A DNA stretch of 64,000 nt from Changshengia sp963803165 (GTDB lineage Bacteria > Chloroflexota > Dormibacteria > Aeolococcales > Aeolococcaceae): the NCBI GenBank assembly GCA_963803165.1, contig CAWDLK010000006.1, positions 124,001 through 188,000 of the forward strand. The letters run 5' to 3'. A program made the position numbers and the translations under genes. Under the pieces are notes generated by a model that saw only the letters and a list, made by a program, of their open reading frames with translations, ran no database searches and was not told where the DNA came from. Position 1 is the first letter of the stretch. Each line of letters starts with the position of its first letter. Of this stretch, positions 60,395 to 64,000 are shown piece after piece.

Positions 60395-61162
60395 ATGGCA
60401 GACAACGGCGAACAGATCCTTCCCGACATCCGCGACGAGGCTGCGCGGCTCACCGCTTCGGCCGTCGAGTTGGGGCTGCAGGCCCGGCTGCTGGGCGGCC
60501 TCGCGGTCTGGTTGCGCTGCCCCAGCGTCCGCACCGGCCCCTTCGCCCGCTCCTACGCGGACATGGACTTCGCGATCGCCAAGGGAGCCGGCACGGCCTT
60601 CAAGGCCTTCCTCACCCGCCAGGGCTACCTGGGCGACCAGTTCTTCAACGGCCTCCATGGCGACACCCGCCTCTACTTCCAGGCGCCGGACGCGCGCTGG
60701 TCGATCGACGTGGTCATCGACGAGCTGGTGATGTCCCACAAGCTCGACCTCCGGGGACGGCTCCGGGGGCCGTCGCCCACCCTCCCCCTCGCCGACCTGC
60801 TGCTCAGCAAGCTGCAGGTCTGGGAGATCAACCGCAAGGACCTCGGCGACGCCCTCTGCGTGCTCGCCGACCACCCGGTGAGCGAGGACGACGCCGATCC
60901 GGAGGGGGTCAGCCTTCCCCGGATGCGCAGCGTGCTCGGCGCCGACTGGGGCTTCTGCCACACCACTGAGCGCAACCTGGGAAGGCTCGAGGAGCTGTGG
61001 GCGGACTCACCCCTGCCCTCCCCCTCCCTGGATGTCGCCCAGCAGATCGCGACCATCCGCGCGGCCATCGAGACGGCGTCCAAGAGCGTGGCCTGGAGGA
61101 TGCGCGCCCGCGTCGGTGAGCGGGTCAAGTGGTACGAGGTGCCGGAGGAGGTCGGGCACTGA
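60395..61162 (+). CDS. Nucleotidyltransferase-fold protein (AbiEii/MNT-like)
   Basis: A 255-residue protein whose first half has the minimal nucleotidyltransferase pattern: ARLLGGLAVWLRCPS, SYADMDFAIAKG with two acidic residues and WSIDVVIDEL with a third. The helical C-terminus contains LADLLLSKLQVWEINRKDLGD, as in AbiEii-type toxins and related enzymes. No antitoxin-like partner is adjacent, so a toxin role is doubtful. TAAGAT (60376-60381) is upstream of ATG 60395. Confidence 0.65.
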   Translation: MADNGEQILPDIRDEAARLTASAVELGLQARLLGGLAVWLRCPSVRTGPFARSYADMDFAIAKGAGTAFKAFLTRQGYLGDQFFNGLHGDTRLYFQAPDARWSIDVVIDELVMSHKLDLRGRLRGPSPTLPLADLLLSKLQVWEINRKDLGDALCVLADHPVSEDDADPEGVSLPRMRSVLGADWGFCHTTERNLGRLEELWADSPLPSPSLDVAQQIATIRAAIETASKSVAWRMRARVGERVKWYEVPEEVGH

Positions 61163-61214
61163 CCGTCCGCTGTCGCGACGCGGAGCGGGGAACCTCCAGA
61201 GGCGGCCGATCAGC

Positions 61215-62162
61215 TCACCGGCCGGCGGATGCCGCGCCGAGCAGCTCCATGGCGTCGAAGAGCGCCGCGTGCAGGCGGCGTCCCTGCTCCCGCGAGTACT
61301 GGAGTTGCCGGGGTCCGAAGTAGTCCCGGTAGAAGTTGGTGTAGTGCCGATCGCGGCGCCGCTCCGGGGGATGGCAGGCGAAGAGGTCGACGACGTGGCC
61401 CTGCTCGGAGAGCGTGGCGGTCGCGGCGACGTGTTCCATGCGCAGCACGTCCCCGCTCTCGAAGGTCAGCTCGGTCCAGCGGCTGGGCTCGACGGCCTGC
61501 CAGGTGGTGAAGATCGTCCCCCGGGCCGGTCGATCCCCGTCGCGGAGGTCGAGCCCGGCCTCGAACGTGCTCGCATGGCCCTCGAACCGCCGGTGCGCGG
61601 TGACCGCGATCGAGGAGACGAACCGCGCGGCGACGCTCAGCCCGTTGATCCCCGCGTCGGCCCAGCTGTCTCCGAGGCTGTGGACCCTCGCCTCCCTGCC
61701 GGCGTACGGATCGCCGAACCAGCCGCGGAGCGAGACCACCGCGCCCAGCCTCGAGCGCTCCCGCCCCCGGACCTCCATCGCCCAGAGGACCTCCGCCGCG
61801 AAGCCGAGGTGGTAGATCACCTCGACGTCTCCCAGGGCGGCGAGCATCCGGTGCGAGTCGGCGCGACTGTAGGCGGCGGGTTTCTCCACCAGCACTGGCA
61901 CGCTGCGGCTCGCGGCCCTGATCTCGCCCACCACCGCGGCGTGGGAGGGGGTGGGCGCCGCGACGACCACCAGGTCGGTCGGCTCCTGGAGGGCGGCGTC
62001 CACGCCGGGGAAGACCCTCAGAGGGCTGCCGCGAAAGGAGCGCGCCGTCACGGGTCGGGGGTCGACGCCGATCACCTCCTGGATCTCGGGGATGGTCTCG
62101 AGCGCGCGCAGGTGCGAGGAGGCGACGTCTCCGAGACCGACCAGGGTCACCCGGCTGATCAT
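61215..62162 (-). CDS. Gfo/Idh/MocA-family oxidoreductase
   Basis: A 315-residue NAD(P)-dependent dehydrogenase. The Rossmann loop is VTLVGLGDVASSHLRAL, followed by VVVAAPTPSHAAVV and the catalytic EKP in PVLVEKPAAYSRADSH. The substrate is probably a sugar or cyclitol. Its ATG overlaps the TetR stop (ATGA), so it is likely under TetR control. Confidence 0.88.
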   Translation of the reverse strand: MISRVTLVGLGDVASSHLRALETIPEIQEVIGVDPRPVTARSFRGSPLRVFPGVDAALQEPTDLVVVAAPTPSHAAVVGEIRAASRSVPVLVEKPAAYSRADSHRMLAALGDVEVIYHLGFAAEVLWAMEVRGRERSRLGAVVSLRGWFGDPYAGREARVHSLGDSWADAGINGLSVAARFVSSIAVTAHRRFEGHASTFEAGLDLRDGDRPARGTIFTTWQAVEPSRWTELTFESGDVLRMEHVAATATLSEQGHVVDLFACHPPERRRDRHYTNFYRDYFGPRQLQYSREQGRRLHAALFDAMELLGAASAGR

Positions 62163-62767
62163 CGGAAGAGGCGCTCGATCAGGTCGCGGGTGAGCGCCAG
62201 GAAGGCGGCGCGGTCGGGGACCTCGCGGTGCAGCGAGGGCATCATCGCCGCGTGCGCGGCGGAGACCACGACGCCGGCCAGGAAGCGGGGGTCGCCGGCC
62301 CGCAGCTCGCCCGCGGCCATCGCCGCTTCCAGGAACCTCTCGACGATCTCCACGACCGGCTGGAGCTGCTCCGCATCGCTGGCGCCGGCCTCGGGGAAGA
62401 GCAGGTGGTGGAGCTGCTGACGGGTGGCGGCGAAGTCGAAGACCGACGCCGCGAAAGCCTCCAGCCGCGCGGCCGCCGGCTCCCCCGGCGGCCCGGCCTC
62501 GAGCAGCCCGCCGGCATGGGCGACCAGCTCGAGACCGTACCCGCGACGGACCGCCGCGACCAGCTCCACCTTGGAGGAGAAGTAGAGGTACGGGGTGCCC
62601 TTGGCGACGCCCGCGGCGGCCGCGACGTCGTCCATGGTCGTCCGCTGCAGGCCGCCCTCGAGGAGCGCCCGCCGGGCGCCGGCGAGGATCGCGTCCCGGC
62701 GCGCCTCGGGCGCCAGGCGCACCCGCCGGGACGGCCGCCGCCGTCGCATCGGTTCCCGTGTGGTCAT
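62159..62767 (-). CDS. TetR-family transcriptional regulator
   Basis: A 202-residue repressor: N-terminal HTH (ARRALLEGGLQRTTMDDVAAA, GVAKGTPYLYFSSKVELVAA) and a ligand-binding C-terminal domain. A GACTGAC-C-GTCAGTC palindrome lies directly upstream of its start (62770-62784) and another before the divergent methyltransferase, so it should be autoregulatory and control both units. Confidence 0.92.
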   Translation of the reverse strand: MTTREPMRRRRPSRRVRLAPEARRDAILAGARRALLEGGLQRTTMDDVAAAAGVAKGTPYLYFSSKVELVAAVRRGYGLELVAHAGGLLEAGPPGEPAAARLEAFAASVFDFAATRQQLHHLLFPEAGASDAEQLQPVVEIVERFLEAAMAAGELRAGDPRFLAGVVVSAAHAAMMPSLHREVPDRAAFLALTRDLIERLFR

Positions 62768-62768
62768 C

Positions 62769-62785
62769 TGACTGACCGTCAGTCT
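62769..62785. promoter_or_regulatory. TetR operator 1
   Basis: GACTGACCGTCAGTC (62770-62784) has two perfect 7-bp arms around one base. It overlaps a TAGACT -10 box (minus strand, 62781-62786) placed before tetR, so binding would block tetR transcription. Confidence 0.8.
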
Positions 62786-62815
62786 ATCCGAGATTCACCT
62801 GATGACGGCGAGGAC

Positions 62816-62863
62816 TTGACCCGAGCCGGCCGGGCGTCCTAGAGTATGACTGACCGTCAGTCA
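62816..62863 (+). promoter_or_regulatory. Methyltransferase promoter with TetR operator 2
   Basis: TTGACC (62816-62821), 18-nt spacer and TAGAGT (62840-62845) form a good promoter. TGACTGACCGTCAGTCA (62847-62863), an extended perfect palindrome identical in its core to operator 1, covers the start-point region. AGGAGG follows 5-10 nt before ATG 62881. Confidence 0.8.
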
Positions 62864-62880
62864 GTAGCCAGGAGGTCGCC

Positions 62881-63493
62881 ATGATCCAGGAGAGAGCGGG
62901 CCGGCTCTTCTACCGGCTCACCTACGAGCACGGGAAGCCGCGCTGGGACACGGAGGTGGCCCCGGAGCCCCTGGTCGGCCTGGTGGGGAGCCTGTCACCC
63001 GGCCGGTTCCTCGACCTCGGCTGCGGGACCGGCACCACGGCGGTGCGCCTGGCCGGGATGGGCTGGGAGGTCCTGGGGATCGATTACGTCCCCGCGGCCG
63101 TGGAGCGCGCCCGCCGCCGGGCCGAGGAGGCGGGGGTGACGGCCGAGTTCCGTCTCGGCGACGTCACCCGGCTCGACGGAGCTGTCCAGGAGCGACGCTA
63201 TGACCTGATCCTCGACGCGGGCTGCTATCACGGGCTCTCGTCAGCAGGGAGGGAGCGGTACGCGGCCGCCGTCGCTGGAGCCGCCACGCCGGGTGCGACC
63301 TTCCTGCTCTTCGGGTTCCGCAGGGTCCCGCCCACCTGGAGGTTGATCGGGGGCTCCGGGTTCAGGCACGGGCGACGCCGCCACCCGCTTCGCCCGGTGG
63401 TTCTCCGTCGAGGAGCTGCCGATGCCGGCGGGGGACCGGGGGAGGACGGCGTGGTACCGGATGCGGCGCCGAGACGACGCCGCGCCGGGGTGA
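62881..63493 (+). pseudogene. Class I methyltransferase gene, apparent frameshift near the 3' end
   Basis: The first ~160 codons are a sound SAM methyltransferase: FLDLGCGTGTTAVRLAG, VLGIDYVPAAVERARRRA and LILDAGCYHGLS. Around 63350-63362 the sensible reading moves one base on, to SGTGDAATRFARWFSVEELP and WYRMRRRD, ending at TGA 63491-63493, which abuts the stop of the next gene. The original frame becomes Arg-rich and runs into that gene. One extra base explains it. It is under the divergent TetR operator. Confidence 0.75.
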
Positions 63494-64000
63494 TCAGCTG
63501 GGCAGCGCGGTCCCGCTGTGCACCGGGGACACGAAGACGGCGCCGCCGCACGCGGCGATGCTGGAGGGGGAGTTGATCGCGCCGGCGATGCCCGGCAGGA
63601 TGATCTGCAGCTCCGTCGCCTGCCGGCACGTCTCACCGGCGTTCGGCGTGTCGCCGTACTGAACGTCGAACGACGCGCTGCCCCCGGCGGTGACGACGAC
63701 CGGGGAGTTGGGAACGCCGACGATCCCCGCCGTCATCGGGTCCGGCAGGAAATCCTGGTCGGTCTCGGTGGTCGTGAAGATGCCGCCGGCATCGGCGAGG
63801 GTCACCACCGGATAGCCGCTCATGGTGCAGGGCTGATCCCCCGTGTTGGTGAGCACGTAGGCCAACCACCGGGAGCCCGGGCCGCTGTTCGACGCACCCT
63901 CGGACGCCGTGAGGAACCCCGCTCCGCAGAGGGCTGCCGATGGCCCCGACGCGGTCGCGCTGGGGGGCGCCGCGGTGGGGGAGGGAGCGGCGGACGTGGA
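63494..64000 (-). CDS. DUF4232 domain secreted protein (partial)
   Basis: The frame is open to the right edge, so the start is missing. A Pro/Ala/Ser/Thr linker leads to a DUF4232 domain: CGAGFLTASEGASN, AYVLTNTGDQPCTMSGYPV and ASFDVQYGDTP, ending with CGGAVFVSPVHSG. Four cysteines could form two disulfides, and the protein is probably exported or a lipoprotein like the DUF4232 protein at 26586-27746. Function unknown. Confidence 0.83.
   Translation of the reverse strand, partial: STSAAPSPTAAPPSATASGPSAALCGAGFLTASEGASNSGPGSRWLAYVLTNTGDQPCTMSGYPVVTLADAGGIFTTTETDQDFLPDPMTAGIVGVPNSPVVVTAGGSASFDVQYGDTPNAGETCRQATELQIILPGIAGAINSPSSIAACGGAVFVSPVHSGTALPS

Noticed and set aside
60395..61162. Toxin-antitoxin module around the nucleotidyltransferase-like gene
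   Set aside because: No small antitoxin gene on either side; flanks are an APC permease and a convergent oxidoreductase.

Overview
This is a 64 kb stretch of a very G+C-rich bacterial chromosome with dense, mostly vertically maintained genes. There are two tRNA genes, no rRNA, no CRISPR array and no recognisable transposase. Codon usage, a fused transaldolase/glucose-6-phosphate isomerase, homodimeric pyruvate dehydrogenase (AceE), membrane pyrophosphatase and many leaderless starts (TAnnnT box 6-9 nt before ATG/GTG) suit a soil-type Chloroflexota/Dormibacterota-like or Actinomycetota-like lineage. That placement is inference; no 16S gene is present.

Layout. 1-5.3 kb: end of a pyrophosphatase, a membrane glycosyltransferase, an FAD oxidase, the Fe-S carrier Mrp and a dCMP deaminase. 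5.4-9.6 kb: a divergent ABC exporter/two-component module between a 24-nt copy of the tRNA-Met 5' end and the intact tRNA-Met, so probably an inserted segment. 9.7-13.1 kb: MarR regulator, drug-type MFS pump and methyltransferase. 13.1-16.5 kb: small housekeeping and hypothetical genes, including RNase HII and zinc ribbons. 16.6-21 kb: MetK followed by a GDP-mannose set (ManC, phosphohexomutase, cupin). 21-33 kb: signalling proteins, aminotransferases, hydrolases, lipoproteins, methyltransferase and acetyltransferase. 33-39 kb: AceE, a degenerate GGDEF protein and glycogen phosphorylase. 39-49.4 kb: serpin lipoprotein, ribulose-phosphate epimerase and a pentose-phosphate operon (tkt, tal-pgi, zwf, pgl). 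49.6-51 kb: tRNA-Arg and a BNR-repeat membrane protein. 51.1-60.3 kb: an eight-gene catabolic operon (DeoR regulator, two BtpA/SgcQ paralogues, metallophosphoesterase, FGGY kinase, TIM-barrel isomerase, alpha/beta hydrolase, HAD phosphatase), divergent from an APC permease. 60.4-64 kb: nucleotidyltransferase-like protein, Gfo/Idh oxidoreductase, TetR with two palindromic operators, methyltransferase and a partial DUF4232 protein.

How genes work together. tkt, tal-pgi, zwf, pgl and rpe cover most of the pentose phosphate cycle, but no gnd is here. Glycogen phosphorylase and phosphohexomutase could feed it. The DeoR operon with its divergent permease looks like a complete uptake, phosphorylation, isomerisation and cleavage pathway for an unidentified substrate; it is the best candidate for an undescribed system.

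Recurrent oddities. At least 15 starts carry a TAnnnT box a few bases upstream. In three places that box leads instead to a 9-10 codon Arg-containing mini-ORF whose TGA overlaps the start of the real gene, in one case apparently a CTG start. Four genes are broken by apparent single-base insertions, all in the same direction, which suggests assembly errors or recent decay.
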